A stretch of 43,440 bases of DNA from Phoronis australis (Eukaryota > Phoronida > Phoronidae). Positions 43,334 through 43,440 of this stretch are shown piece by piece. The notes beneath the pieces are model-generated. The model did no database searches, had not been told where the DNA came from, and saw only the letters and a program-made list of their open reading frames with translations. Within the stretch, counting starts at the first letter, position 1. Every line of letters starts with the position of its first letter. The position numbers were made by a program, and so were the translations under genes. The stretch is from assembly GCA_002633005.1 (NCBI GenBank), contig NMRA01000520.1, positions 85,029-128,468 of the forward strand. The letters are read 5' to 3'.

Positions 43334-43440
<107 letters not shown>

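Overview
This is intron-rich animal nuclear DNA. It is AT-rich, with classical GT..AG splice sites, a Penelope-type retroelement remnant, short inverted-repeat transposons and microsatellites. The palindrome TACATGTA recurs constantly in the noncoding parts. Together these suggest a marine invertebrate (mollusc, brachiopod, amphioxus or hemichordate grade), but the sequence alone does not fix the taxon. No bacterial operon, CRISPR array, rRNA or convincing tRNA gene was seen.

Two paralogous genes of the CLCA family (calcium-activated chloride channel regulator, a secreted or membrane-anchored metalloprotease) lie head-to-tail on the minus strand and account for all the coding sequence I can support. 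Gene A (3674..24543) is complete: 15 coding exons whose phases join without a break into a 1090-residue protein. Its parts are a signal peptide, a CLCA N-terminal domain with HEFGH zinc motif, a VWA domain with complete MIDAS, a beta-rich middle, a fibronectin III-like segment, one transmembrane helix and a long lysine/serine/threonine-rich cytoplasmic tail. Gene B (31264..43249) is 5'-truncated by the window edge. Exons equivalent to A's exons 3-15 are present (851 whole residues plus a split first codon). Its HEFAH and MIDAS motifs are intact, but its cytoplasmic tail is only about 22 residues. The intron phases are the same throughout and nine of 13 shared exons have identical lengths, so the pair arose by whole-gene tandem duplication. 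Both products are predicted type I membrane proteins, with the protease and VWA domains outside the cell.

Layout: 1-3473 is gene-poor flank downstream of A, with degenerate repeats at 1-290 and a dispersed repeat at about 1841-2070. 3674-24543 is gene A. Its introns hold a TG-rich microsatellite (6541-6632), a 234-bp MITE with target duplication (7678-7911), a 1.55-kb element with long inverted repeats enclosing a GIY-YIG fragment (11206-12756), a GAY-rich low-complexity tract (18815-18990), a second dispersed-repeat copy (19651-19850) and a 340-bp foldback element (21721-22062). 24544-31263 is intergenic, with three small tandem duplications and a recurring 15-bp motif. 31264-43249 is gene B, and 43334-43440 is a (CT)n microsatellite that runs off the window. 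I found no unknown multi-gene system. The points of interest are the divergence between the paralogs and the mobile-element structures in the introns.
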